A stretch of DNA of 64,000 nt from Mycobacterium sp. DL (GTDB lineage Bacteria > Actinomycetota > Actinomycetes > Mycobacteriales > Mycobacteriaceae), in contig NZ_CP155796.1 of assembly GCF_039729195.1 (NCBI RefSeq), positions 2,170,001 through 2,234,000 on the forward strand. Reading direction: 5' to 3'. A program made the translations under genes and the position numbers. This document shows positions 20,500 to 28,930 of this stretch, piece after piece. A model generated the notes under the pieces. The model was not told where the DNA came from and did no database searches. It was given only the letters and a program-made list of their open reading frames with translations. Numbering within the stretch: the first letter of the stretch is position 1; every line of letters begins with the position of its first letter.

Positions 20500-22728
20500 A
20501 TGGCTTCGCTGAGCGATCGGCTGCCGTTCCTGGTCGGGGACAAGGCCGCGGGACAACTCGAGGAGTACTTCGGCATCCGGACGGTCAACGACCTGGTGCG
20601 CTACTTCCCGCGCAAGTACAGCGATGCCATGACCACACGCGGTGAGGGGGAGGACCTCGACCTCGAGGAGGGGGAGCACGTCACCTTCGTCGGTGAGATC
20701 ACCGACGCCGACACCCGAGTGACCAATCGCCCACCCAAACGTGAGTACCTGGTCCTCACCCTCGGACACCGGCGACCGAAGGTCACCGCCACCTTCTTCA
20801 ACCCGAAGTTCCTTAAAAAATCGCTGACAAAGGGAACCCGGGTGATGCTCTCCGGTGAGGTCGGCTACTTCAAGGGCACCATGCAGTTGACGCACCCGGC
20901 GTTCCTGGTCCTGGGGTCGGGGAAGGGCACCAAGTCTCTGGCGTCGATCGCCGCGGCGTCGACAGCATCCGGTGACGATCTGCTCGCCGAGTTCGAACGA
21001 GACTTCTTCCCGATCTATCCGGCCAACTCCAAGATGCAGACCTGGGAGATCTACGCATGTGTGCGTCAGGTGCTCGCGGTACTCGACCCGGTCGCCGAGA
21101 CGATGCCGAAATCTTTTGTGCGCGAACATCATTTGATGTCAGAAGACGCAGCGCTTCGCGCCGTCCACCTTGCTGAGACCGACGATCCGCGAAAGCGCGC
21201 CATCGAGCGACTCACCTACGACGAAGCTGTCGGCCTGCAATGGGGACTGGTCGTTCGTCGGCACAGCGCTTTCAACGACTCCGGACCTCCCGCGCCGCCG
21301 TCACCGGACGGACTGGCGGCTGCGATGGCGGCTCAGTTGCCGTTCACGCTGACCGCGGGGCAGCGTGAGGTGCTCGAGGTGATCTCGACGGAGATCTCGG
21401 CCACCCGCCCGATGAATCGCATGCTGCAGGGTGAGGTCGGATCGGGCAAGACGATCGTGGCGCTGCTGGCGATGCTGCAGATGATCGACGCCGGCTATCA
21501 ATGCGCCCTCCTTGCGCCGACGGAAGTTCTTGCCGCACAACATGCTCGGTCCATCAGCGCCATGCTCGGGCCGTTGGGGACGGCCGGCCAACTCGGCGGG
21601 CTGGACAGCGCGACGAGGGTGGCGCTGTTGACGGGATCGATGTCGGCATCGCAGAAACGCGCGGTGCGGGACGAGGTGGCCTCCGGTCAGGCGGGCATCG
21701 TGATCGGCACGCACGCGCTGCTGCAGGATGCCGTGGAGTTCCACCGCCTCGGAATGGTGGTGGTGGATGAGCAGCACCGCTTCGGGGTGGATCAGCGAGA
21801 CCGGTTGCGCGCGAAGGCTCCTGACGGCATCACGCCTCACCTTCTGGTGATGACCGCGACTCCGATTCCCCGGACGGTGGCGCTCGCGGTCTACGGTGAC
21901 CTCGAGATATCGACACTGCGGGAGTTGCCCCGCGGACGTCAGCCCATCACGTCGAACACGATCTTCATGACACAGAAGCCGGCCTGGCTCAACCGGGCGT
22001 GGGCCCGGATCGCCGAGGAGGTGCAGGCCGGGCGCCAGGCGTATGTCGTCGCGTCGCGTATCGACGAGGACGACAAACCCGCCGACACGAAGAAGGCCAG
22101 GAAGGACACGAAAGAGGCCGGCCCGCCTCCGGTTACGGTGGTGGAACTACTCGCGCGACTGCAGCGCGGACCGCTGGCCGGCCTGCGGCTGGGTCTGATG
22201 CACGGACGATTGCCCAGCGATGAGAAGGACGCCGTGATGGCTGCCTTCCGCGCCCGCGAGATCGACGTACTGGTGTGCACGACGGTGATCGAGGTGGGTG
22301 TTGACGTGCCCAACGCCACCGTGATGGTGGTGATGGACGCCGACAGGTTCGGCATCAGCCAGCTCCACCAGCTCCGCGGGCGCATCGGCCGCGGCGAGCA
22401 TCCCAGCCTGTGCCTGCTGGCCACCAACCTGCCCGAGGAATCCAAAGCGGGACGACGCCTCAAAGCAGTGGCGAGCACCCAGGACGGTTTTGCGCTCGCC
22501 GATCTCGATCTGCAGGAGCGCAGCGAGGGCGACGTGCTCGGTATCCATCAATCGGGACGGCCCATCACGCTGCGCTTCCTCTCACTCGCCGAGCACTACG
22601 ACATCATTCGCGCCGCCCGGGATCTGTGCGAGACGGTGTACGAATCCGATCCGCAGGATGCCGGCATGAGGGTGTTGTCGGCGCCGTTCACCGACACCGA
22701 CCGCGTCGAGTTCCTGGACAAGTCATGA
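20500..22728 (+). CDS. recG: ATP-dependent DNA helicase RecG
   Basis: 742 residues. An N-terminal wedge/OB region (YLVLTLGHRRPKVTATFFNPKFLKK) is followed by helicase motif I GEVGSGKT, motif II DEQH in VVVDEQHRFGVDQR, motif III MTATPIPRTVAL and motif VI QLRGRIGRG. It remodels stalled replication forks and branched DNA. The ATG at 20500 is 6 nt after GGTGGAG; an in-frame GTG at 20494 overlaps the fakA stop and is an alternative. A basic insertion (DDKPADTKKARKDTKEAGPP) sits in the second helicase domain. The stop overlaps the start of the nuclease gene (ATGA). Confidence 0.96.
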   Translation: MASLSDRLPFLVGDKAAGQLEEYFGIRTVNDLVRYFPRKYSDAMTTRGEGEDLDLEEGEHVTFVGEITDADTRVTNRPPKREYLVLTLGHRRPKVTATFFNPKFLKKSLTKGTRVMLSGEVGYFKGTMQLTHPAFLVLGSGKGTKSLASIAAASTASGDDLLAEFERDFFPIYPANSKMQTWEIYACVRQVLAVLDPVAETMPKSFVREHHLMSEDAALRAVHLAETDDPRKRAIERLTYDEAVGLQWGLVVRRHSAFNDSGPPAPPSPDGLAAAMAAQLPFTLTAGQREVLEVISTEISATRPMNRMLQGEVGSGKTIVALLAMLQMIDAGYQCALLAPTEVLAAQHARSISAMLGPLGTAGQLGGLDSATRVALLTGSMSASQKRAVRDEVASGQAGIVIGTHALLQDAVEFHRLGMVVVDEQHRFGVDQRDRLRAKAPDGITPHLLVMTATPIPRTVALAVYGDLEISTLRELPRGRQPITSNTIFMTQKPAWLNRAWARIAEEVQAGRQAYVVASRIDEDDKPADTKKARKDTKEAGPPPVTVVELLARLQRGPLAGLRLGLMHGRLPSDEKDAVMAAFRAREIDVLVCTTVIEVGVDVPNATVMVVMDADRFGISQLHQLRGRIGRGEHPSLCLLATNLPEESKAGRRLKAVASTQDGFALADLDLQERSEGDVLGIHQSGRPITLRFLSLAEHYDIIRAARDLCETVYESDPQDAGMRVLSAPFTDTDRVEFLDKS

Positions 22729-23432
22729 GCCGCAAGCGAGTTCTGTGGTTGGCGGTGGCCGCCACGCTCGCGGTGATCGTCGCGGTCCAGGTCACCTCCA
22801 CCTCACAGGATCCGTCGCGGTTCATCGCGCAGGCCGACATCCCCACCGTCACCCCCGGTGCCGATGTGCTCGTCGGCATCGCGGAGATCCCCGCTCGTGT
22901 CCGTGGATACGACTACCGCCGGGATGCGTTCGGTGAGTCGTGGACCGACGACACCACCGCCCCGGGTGGCCGAAACGGTTGTGACACCCGCAACGACATC
23001 CTCGACCGCGACCTGCTCGAGAAGACCTACGTCGCCATCTCGCGATGTCCCACCGCGGTGGCCACCGGAGTTCTGCTCGATCCCTACACCAGCGTGCTGG
23101 TGCCGTTCACCCGGGGAGCCCAGACCGGCGCCGAGGTGCAGATCGACCACATCGTGCCGCTGGCGCTCGCCTGGGATCTCGGCGCGCGGAACTGGTCCGA
23201 TGAGATGCGTACCCGCTTCGCCAACGACCCGGCCAATTTGATTGCGGTACAAGGTGACGCCAATCAGGACAAGGGCGACAAGGAGCCGGCGGTGTGGATG
23301 CCGCCCAACGCGGCGTTCCACTGCCAGTACGCGATGCAGTTCATCGCCGTGTTGCGCGGATACAGTCTGCCCGTCGATGCGCCGTCGGCAGCGGCGCTGG
23401 GTGACGCTGCGCAGAGTTGCCCTTCGGGCTGA
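22725..23432 (+). CDS. Secreted or anchored HNH endonuclease, DUF1524/GmrSD-type (Rv2972c-like)
   Basis: 235 residues. The N-terminus MSRKRVLWLAVAATLAVIVAVQV is a signal peptide or anchor. The catalytic domain holds QIDHIVPLALAWDLGARNW with the D-H pair of the HNH motif, followed by RTRFANDPANLIAVQGDANQDKGDK (the N and the C-terminal histidine/lysine part). Four cysteines suggest disulfides, consistent with export. The nuclease probably acts outside the cytoplasm on DNA; its biological role is unknown. It overlaps the recG stop by 4 nt and is the last gene of the fakA-recG unit. Confidence 0.87.
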   Translation: MSRKRVLWLAVAATLAVIVAVQVTSTSQDPSRFIAQADIPTVTPGADVLVGIAEIPARVRGYDYRRDAFGESWTDDTTAPGGRNGCDTRNDILDRDLLEKTYVAISRCPTAVATGVLLDPYTSVLVPFTRGAQTGAEVQIDHIVPLALAWDLGARNWSDEMRTRFANDPANLIAVQGDANQDKGDKEPAVWMPPNAAFHCQYAMQFIAVLRGYSLPVDAPSAAALGDAAQSCPSG

Positions 23433-23441
23433 ACGGGGACG

Positions 23442-23822
23442 TCACATCTCTCGCCGGTGCGCGTCGCTGTTTTGAGGCGGAATCCCCGACCGGGAAACGG
23501 TTGTCGCGATCGCCTGCAGGATCTCCTGTGAGGTGCGACCGCTTTGGATCTCCAAGCCCATGAGCAGCAGGCCGGAGAGGTTCACGAGCCCGGAGATCAA
23601 ACCGGCAGATCCCTGAGGCTCGGACAGGTATTGCTCAACTCGATCGTGGATGAACTCTCGGTCGTGCTCGTGATCGACCCACGCGGTCATCACGTCGATC
23701 GCCCACCGTGTCTTCTCGTCGTCGACCATCACCGGAACCCGGCAGACATTTCCGTGAGATATAGCGCTGTCGCCCAGCGCTTTTGGTAGACCACGCTCCG
23801 ACCGTCCGATCGACACTCTCAT
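23442..23822 (-). CDS. Small hypothetical protein
   Basis: Up to 126 residues; not recognised. The core from the internal ATG at 23729 (MVDDEKTRWAIDVMTAWVDHEHDREFIHDRVEQYLSEPQG, 95 residues) reads as a soluble, mostly helical protein with a moderately hydrophobic stretch (SAGLISGLVNLSGLLLMGLEI). The first 31 residues may not be translated. Codon use matches its neighbours. It is tail-to-tail with the HNH nuclease (9 bp) and marks the edge of the block that is not at this place in M. tuberculosis. The 224-bp gap to sodA holds the sodA promoter. Confidence 0.55.
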   Translation of the reverse strand: MRVSIGRSERGLPKALGDSAISHGNVCRVPVMVDDEKTRWAIDVMTAWVDHEHDREFIHDRVEQYLSEPQGSAGLISGLVNLSGLLLMGLEIQSGRTSQEILQAIATTVSRSGIPPQNSDAHRREM

Positions 23823-23957
23823 TCAGGGCCTTGGATGCTGTGAACGGTCCGGCCGTGGCATCGCGCCTGCCATGGAAGCAGTCGCTACGTGATGTGCTGC
23901 ATCGACGCCGCCACGGCCGATCCGTGTTTTCACCCTAACAGATGAACAGGTGAATGG

Positions 23958-23988
23958 TTGGACAGATATGAGTGCGCGCCCATAGGCT
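23958..23988 (+). promoter_or_regulatory. Likely sodA promoter
   Basis: TTGGAC (23958-23963) and TAGGCT (23983-23988) are separated by 19 nt. Transcription from about 23995 would give a ~50-nt leader carrying the AGAAGGGA ribosome-binding site before the ATG at 24047. Confidence 0.45.
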
Positions 23989-24046
23989 GAAGACGCCACC
24001 GTGATGGCCGGTGGGAATCCCGCCATCGCCGATCAGAAGGGAACTC

Positions 24047-24667
24047 ATGGCTGACTACACACTGCCGGACCTGGACTACGACTACGGCGCGCTGGAGCCG
24101 CATATCTCCGGTCAGATCAACGAGATTCACCATGGCAAGCACCACGCCACCTACGTCAAGGGACTCAACGACGCCATCACCAAGCTCGAAGAGGCCCGTG
24201 CAGGCGACGACCACGGCGCGATCTTCCTCAACGAGAAGAACCTGGCGTTTCACCTCGGCGGCCACGTCAACCACACCATCTGGTGGAAGAACCTCTCGCC
24301 CAACGGGGGCGACAAGCCCACCGGCGAACTCGCTGCGGCGATCGACGACCAGTTCGGATCCTTCGACCGGTTCCGCGCGCAGTTCACCGCGGCGGCCAAC
24401 GGTCTTCAGGGGTCAGGCTGGGCGGTGCTCGGCTACGACACACTCGGCGCGCGGCTGCTCACGTTCCAGCTCTATGACCAGCAGGCCAACGTTCCGCTCG
24501 GCATCATCCCGTTGCTGCAGGTCGACATGTGGGAGCATGCCTACTACCTGCAGTACAAGAACGTCAAAGCCGACTACGTCAAGGCGTTCTGGAACGTCGT
24601 GAACTGGGCTGATGTGCAGAATCGTTTCACCGCGGCGACCACCACGGCGCAGGGCATCATCGTGTGA
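24047..24667 (+). CDS. sodA: Superoxide dismutase, Fe/Mn family, Mn type by residue 145
   Basis: 206 residues, aligning without gaps to mycobacterial SodA. The metal ligands H28, H76, D160 and H164 are all present ([30 protein letters not shown]). At 145 it has Gln (YDQQ) where the iron enzyme of M. tuberculosis has His (YDHQ); Gln is what the Mn-containing enzymes of fast growers carry. No signal peptide, as usual for SodA, which is exported by SecA2 in mycobacteria. The ATG at 24047 has a good ribosome-binding site. In M. tuberculosis sodA is elsewhere (Rv3846), so this copy is relocated or a second copy. Confidence 0.95.
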   Translation: MADYTLPDLDYDYGALEPHISGQINEIHHGKHHATYVKGLNDAITKLEEARAGDDHGAIFLNEKNLAFHLGGHVNHTIWWKNLSPNGGDKPTGELAAAIDDQFGSFDRFRAQFTAAANGLQGSGWAVLGYDTLGARLLTFQLYDQQANVPLGIIPLLQVDMWEHAYYLQYKNVKADYVKAFWNVVNWADVQNRFTAATTTAQGIIV

Positions 24668-24835
24668 TGGAACAGGTCACCCGCTGACCTGACGGCAGCC
24701 TTGCCTTCGAGCGACAGCGTCGACTGCGGCTCGATCGGGCGAGTGGCGGTGCAAAAGGGACTTCTGGTTTAAGTTTGTCGGCAGCGTCAACTGGAGGCGC
24801 CTGCCGCAGCGATCCTTCAGCAGTGAGGGGACACG

Positions 24836-27211
24836 ATGAGTCTCGACAAGCCCACGGCGCCCGGCGCCCGGCGCATCGCGCGGGAACAACTGCCGATACC
24901 CGACCCGAAGCACGTGGGACTCACCACCTACGACGCCAAGGATCCGAACACGACATATCCGCCGATCACCGAACTGCGTCCGCCCGAGGGCGCACCCAAC
25001 GTGCTGATCGTGCTGATCGACGATGTCGGCTTCGGCGCATCCTCGGCGTTCGGCGGGCCCTGTCGGACCCCTGTCGCTGAGCGGCTCGCGGCAAACGGGA
25101 TCAAGCTCAACAGGTTTCACACAACCGCACTGTGCTCGCCCACTCGCCAGGCGCTGCTTACGGGACGCAACCATCACTCTGTCGGAATGGGTGCGATCAC
25201 CGAGATGGCGACGTCGGCGCCGGGCAACTGCAGCATCCGGCCGAAGGAGAAGGCGCCGGTCGCCGAAACCCTCAAGCTCAACGGGTATTCCACAGCGCAG
25301 TTCGGCAAGTGCCACGAGGTCCCCGGCTGGGAGGTCACTCCGGTCGGGCCCTTCCATCAGTGGCCCACCGGTTCGGGTTTCGAGTACTTCTACGGATTCG
25401 TGGGTGGGGAGGCCAACCAGTACTACCCCGGACTCTACGAGGGCACCACCGCGGTCGAACCGCCTCGCTCGCCCGAGGAGGGCTACAACCTCACCGAGGA
25501 TCTCGCCGACCGCGCGATCACCTGGGTGCGGCAGCAGAAAGCGCTGATGCCCGACAAGCCGTTCTTCATGTATTTCGCTCCGGGGGCCACCCACGCTCCG
25601 CACCAGGTCTCCAAGGAATGGTCGGACAAGTACCGGGGCGCGTTCGACGATGGCTGGGATGCTCTGCGGGAGAACATCATCGCCAAGCAGAAGGATCTCG
25701 GCGTGGTGCCGCAGGATGCCGAACTCACCCGCCGGCACGACGAGATCCCGGCGTGGGACGACATGCCCGACGAACTCAAGCCGGTGCTGGCCAGGCAGAT
25801 GGAGATCTACGCAGGGTTCCTCGAGCAGACCGATCACGAGGTCGGCCGGGTCGTCGACGCGATCGACGATCTCGGCTTCCTGGACAACACGCTGATCTAC
25901 TACATCATCGGCGACAACGGTGCTTCGGCCGAGGGCACCATCAACGGGTGCTTCAACGAGATGACCACGCTCAACGGTATGCCCGGCATCGAGACCGCGG
26001 AGTTCCTGCTCTCCAAGATCGATGACTTCGGCACACCCGAGGCGTACAACCACTATGCGGTCGGCTGGGCCCACGCTCTGTGCGCGCCGTATCAGTGGAC
26101 CAAGCAGGTGGCGTCGCACTGGGGTGGCACCCGCAACGGCACCATCGTCCACTGGCCCGGCGGTTTGCCCGGCAGGGGCGAGACCCGCAACCAGTTCCAC
26201 CACGTCATCGACGTCGCGCCCACGATCCTGGAGGCCGCAGGCGTGCCCGCGCCGACGCTGGTGAACGGGATCGCGCAGGCGCCACTGGAGGGTGTCAGCA
26301 TGCTGGGCACGCTGCATGCCGCTGACGCTCCCGAGACGCACGACGTGCAGTACTTCGAGATGATGGGCAACCGCGGTGTCTACCACCAGGGCTGGACGGC
26401 TGTCACCAAACACCGCACGCCGTGGAAGGCGGACACCCCTGCGCCCTTCGACGACGATGTCTGGGAACTGTACGGTCCCGACGACTGGACGCAGTCCCGT
26501 GATCTCGCTGCCGAGCAACCTCGCAAACTTGCTGAGCTGCAACGACTCTGGCTCATCGAAGCGGTGAAGTACAACGTCGTCCCGCTCGATGACCGCGGGT
26601 TCGAGCGGATCAATCCCGACATCGCGGGACGCCCGCAGCTGATCCGTGGCAGCACCCAACTGCTCTTCCAGGGGATGCGCGTCAGCGAGTGGTGTGTGTT
26701 GACGTTGAAGAACAAGTCCCACTCGGTGACCGCGAACCTGGTGGTGCCGGAAACAGGTGCCAACGGGGTGATCATCACTCAGGGCGGCAGCGTGGGTGGG
26801 TGGTCGTTGTACGCCCACGAGGGCACGCTGAGGTACTGCTTCAACTTCTTCGGCATCGAGCATTACATCGTCAGTGCGGACACCCCGATACCGGTGGGCA
26901 AGCACCAGGTCCGGATGGAGTTCGCCTACGACGGAGGGGGATTGGCCAAAGGCGGCGACGTCACCCTCTACTACGACGGACAGCGGGTCGGAGCCGGACG
27001 GGTCGAGAAGACCATCCCGATGGGCTATTCCGCCGACGAGGCCTGCGATGTCGGATCCGACACCGGTTCGCCTGCCTCACCTGACTACGGTCCGACCGGC
27101 AACCGCTTCACCGGGGAGATCGAGTGGGTCCAACTGGACATCGGCGAGGACAGCCACGACCACCTGATCACCCCGGAGGAGAGGTTCAACCTCGCGATGG
27201 CGCGTCAGTGA
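24836..27211 (+). CDS. Large arylsulfatase (AtsA-like)
   Basis: 791 residues. VLIVLIDDVGFGASSAFGGP holds the metal-binding aspartates (D62, D63). C100 in LCSPTRQALLTGR is the cysteine converted to formylglycine (C-x-P-x-R), followed by NHHSVGMG. YIIGDNGASAEG is the second metal motif. The C-terminal ~200 residues form a beta-rich domain (VTANLVVPETGANGVIITQGG) as in the long AtsA/AtsB sulfatases. It should hydrolyse sulfate esters and scavenge sulfur. No signal peptide is visible, so it is probably cytoplasmic. GAGGGGACACG precedes the ATG. The 168-bp gap after sodA shows no gene. Confidence 0.92.
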   Translation: MSLDKPTAPGARRIAREQLPIPDPKHVGLTTYDAKDPNTTYPPITELRPPEGAPNVLIVLIDDVGFGASSAFGGPCRTPVAERLAANGIKLNRFHTTALCSPTRQALLTGRNHHSVGMGAITEMATSAPGNCSIRPKEKAPVAETLKLNGYSTAQFGKCHEVPGWEVTPVGPFHQWPTGSGFEYFYGFVGGEANQYYPGLYEGTTAVEPPRSPEEGYNLTEDLADRAITWVRQQKALMPDKPFFMYFAPGATHAPHQVSKEWSDKYRGAFDDGWDALRENIIAKQKDLGVVPQDAELTRRHDEIPAWDDMPDELKPVLARQMEIYAGFLEQTDHEVGRVVDAIDDLGFLDNTLIYYIIGDNGASAEGTINGCFNEMTTLNGMPGIETAEFLLSKIDDFGTPEAYNHYAVGWAHALCAPYQWTKQVASHWGGTRNGTIVHWPGGLPGRGETRNQFHHVIDVAPTILEAAGVPAPTLVNGIAQAPLEGVSMLGTLHAADAPETHDVQYFEMMGNRGVYHQGWTAVTKHRTPWKADTPAPFDDDVWELYGPDDWTQSRDLAAEQPRKLAELQRLWLIEAVKYNVVPLDDRGFERINPDIAGRPQLIRGSTQLLFQGMRVSEWCVLTLKNKSHSVTANLVVPETGANGVIITQGGSVGGWSLYAHEGTLRYCFNFFGIEHYIVSADTPIPVGKHQVRMEFAYDGGGLAKGGDVTLYYDGQRVGAGRVEKTIPMGYSADEACDVGSDTGSPASPDYGPTGNRFTGEIEWVQLDIGEDSHDHLITPEERFNLAMARQ

Positions 27212-27216
27212 CCGCG

Positions 27217-28425
27217 TCACGTTTCCAGCAGGGACTGCCCCAGATAGCCGCCTTCTGACGCACCGGGAAGTACCGCAAAAACGGCCGACCCGATGTTGGT
27301 GACCCACCGGTTGAGCGCATCGGATGCGGCCAATCGCTGCTGTACCGGCGTGAACTGCCGCCGCGGGTCGCGCTGGTAGGCGGCGAAGATCAGACCGCAG
27401 TCGGTGGTCTGACCGGCTGGCGGAGGATGGTCGTAGTTGTACCCCCGGCGTAGAAAACGTTCATCGTCACGGCGGTGTCGTGCCAGTGCGATGTGTGCGT
27501 TGGGCGGGATGACCGGGATTCCCGCTTCGGTGGCCTCGAAGTCGGGCTCGTCGAACTCACCGACACCGGTCAGCGGCGCCCCGGACTCCAGACGGCGGCC
27601 CACCGTCAATTCCCTGCTGGTGCGGTCGAGTTCGTCCCAGGTGTCGAGTTCGGCTCTGATCCGGCGCAGGACCAGGACGGTGCCGCCGGCGAACCATCGC
27701 TGCTGTGCGCCGTCGTCCCAGACCTGACGATCGAAGTCCGCGTCGTCGCGCAGGTTCGCGGTGCCGTCGACCTGGCCCATCAGGTTGCGCATCGTCGTGC
27801 CGGAGGGCTTGGTGCCCCGCGCGTTGCGGAATCCGTTCTGCCGCCATCGCTGTGAGGTCATCGCGCGGACGTTCTTGAGCAGTACCCGACTTGTGTGGGC
27901 GACGACCACGGGATCGTCTGCGCAGATCTGGAGCAGTAGATCGCCGCCACACCACCGAGGCTCGAGGCGGTCGGTGTCAAAACCGGGTAGCGCCGCCACC
28001 GAAGCCGGTCGCGACCGGGTGAGTCCGATCCGGTCGAAGACGGTGGGCCCGAGTCCGACGGTCACGGTGAGCCGCGCGGGGTGATGCGTGAGTTCGGGTT
28101 CAGTGTCGGCCAGCGCCGGGATTCCCTGCGTGAGCCGCGCTGCGTCGGCAGTCCACAGCTTCAGGATCGCTTGCAGGGTGTCGCGAGGGGTCCGGTCACC
28201 GTCGGGCCGTAGGTCCAGCGCGACGAACAGCGAGTGCGCCTGCGGGGCGGTCCTGACCCCGCCCTGGTGCATTCCGTGGAACGGCTCGCTGTCGGAGCGC
28301 GAACCATCTGTCGCCGGGGATGGCTCGACGAATCCGCACTGGGTGAGTGTGGCGGTGGTGGCCAGCGCGGCGGCGCCCCCGGCCAGGAGGCGCCGCCGAC
28401 TGACTGCGGGGTGGCCGTCAGCCAT
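27217..28425 (-). CDS. Tat-exported dye-decolorising peroxidase (DyP, EfeB-like)
   Basis: 402 residues. The N-terminus VSRRRLLAGGAAALATTATL is a twin-arginine signal, followed by a possible lipid-type cysteine (TQCG). The DyP signature GxxDG is GQVDGTAN, and HIALARHRRDDERFLRRG probably supplies the proximal haem histidine. DyPs reduce H2O2 with broad electron donors; the EfeB subgroup works in iron uptake or haem-iron release outside the membrane. The start overlaps the PCuAC stop by 8 nt, so it is the last gene of the four-gene operon. It converges with the arylsulfatase, 5 bp apart. Confidence 0.92.
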   Translation of the reverse strand: MADGHPAVSRRRLLAGGAAALATTATLTQCGFVEPSPATDGSRSDSEPFHGMHQGGVRTAPQAHSLFVALDLRPDGDRTPRDTLQAILKLWTADAARLTQGIPALADTEPELTHHPARLTVTVGLGPTVFDRIGLTRSRPASVAALPGFDTDRLEPRWCGGDLLLQICADDPVVVAHTSRVLLKNVRAMTSQRWRQNGFRNARGTKPSGTTMRNLMGQVDGTANLRDDADFDRQVWDDGAQQRWFAGGTVLVLRRIRAELDTWDELDRTSRELTVGRRLESGAPLTGVGEFDEPDFEATEAGIPVIPPNAHIALARHRRDDERFLRRGYNYDHPPPAGQTTDCGLIFAAYQRDPRRQFTPVQQRLAASDALNRWVTNIGSAVFAVLPGASEGGYLGQSLLET

Positions 28426-28930
28426 GGTCGTGCATATCGGGCTGGTAGTCCTCGTTGCCGCCGGGGAAGTCGCGGACCTGGGCGGTGACCGGCAAATCGG
28501 ACCCGTCCTCGAACATCACCGTCAGCGACACCTCGGCACCTGGTCGCAGTGGTTGCCCGAGGTCCATCAACATCAGGTGATCACCTCCGGGGACCAGCTC
28601 ATGTGTGCTCCCGGCCGCAACCGTCAGCCCGCCGGCCTTCGGCCGCATCATCGTGGTGCCGCCTGCATCGGGAACCACCTCGTGGATCTCGACCCGACCC
28701 GCGGCCGGAGAACTGCCGGCCACGACGTGGGCGGCGGCAGGGCCGGTATTGCGGAAGATGCCGAACACCGCGGCCATTCCGGCGTCCGCCGCGGTGGCCC
28801 ACTGGTCGTCGAGTGTCACATTGGCGGCCATCGGCTCCACGGTGTGGTCGTCCGACGACGTGCAGCCGGATGCAGCGAGTGCCACCACGACGAGCGCGGT
28901 GATGAGTTTACGGAATCGGTTGTCAGACAT
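28418..28930 (-). CDS. PCuAC-family copper chaperone lipoprotein
   Basis: 170 residues. The signal peptide ends in LAASGC, a lipobox with C23 as the lipidated residue. The PCuAC copper site is visible as EIHEV, then MMRPKAGG, and GGDHLMLMDL (pattern H-x-n-M-x-n-H-x-M). A His-rich tail (DYQPDMHDHG) may add copper binding. Such chaperones carry Cu(I) in the cell envelope, often to cytochrome oxidase. Its ATG overlaps the stop of the PepSY gene (TGATG) and its end overlaps the DyP start, so the operon is tightly coupled. Confidence 0.92.
   Translation of the reverse strand: MSDNRFRKLITALVVVALAASGCTSSDDHTVEPMAANVTLDDQWATAADAGMAAVFGIFRNTGPAAAHVVAGSSPAAGRVEIHEVVPDAGGTTMMRPKAGGLTVAAGSTHELVPGGDHLMLMDLGQPLRPGAEVSLTVMFEDGSDLPVTAQVRDFPGGNEDYQPDMHDHG

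Noticed and set aside
22410..22724. N-terminal extension of the HNH nuclease
   Set aside because: Overlaps recG; a signal peptide begins exactly at ATG 22725.
24677..26905. 742-codon minus-strand frame opposite the arylsulfatase
   Set aside because: The arylsulfatase frame has complete catalytic motifs; the antisense frame shows none.
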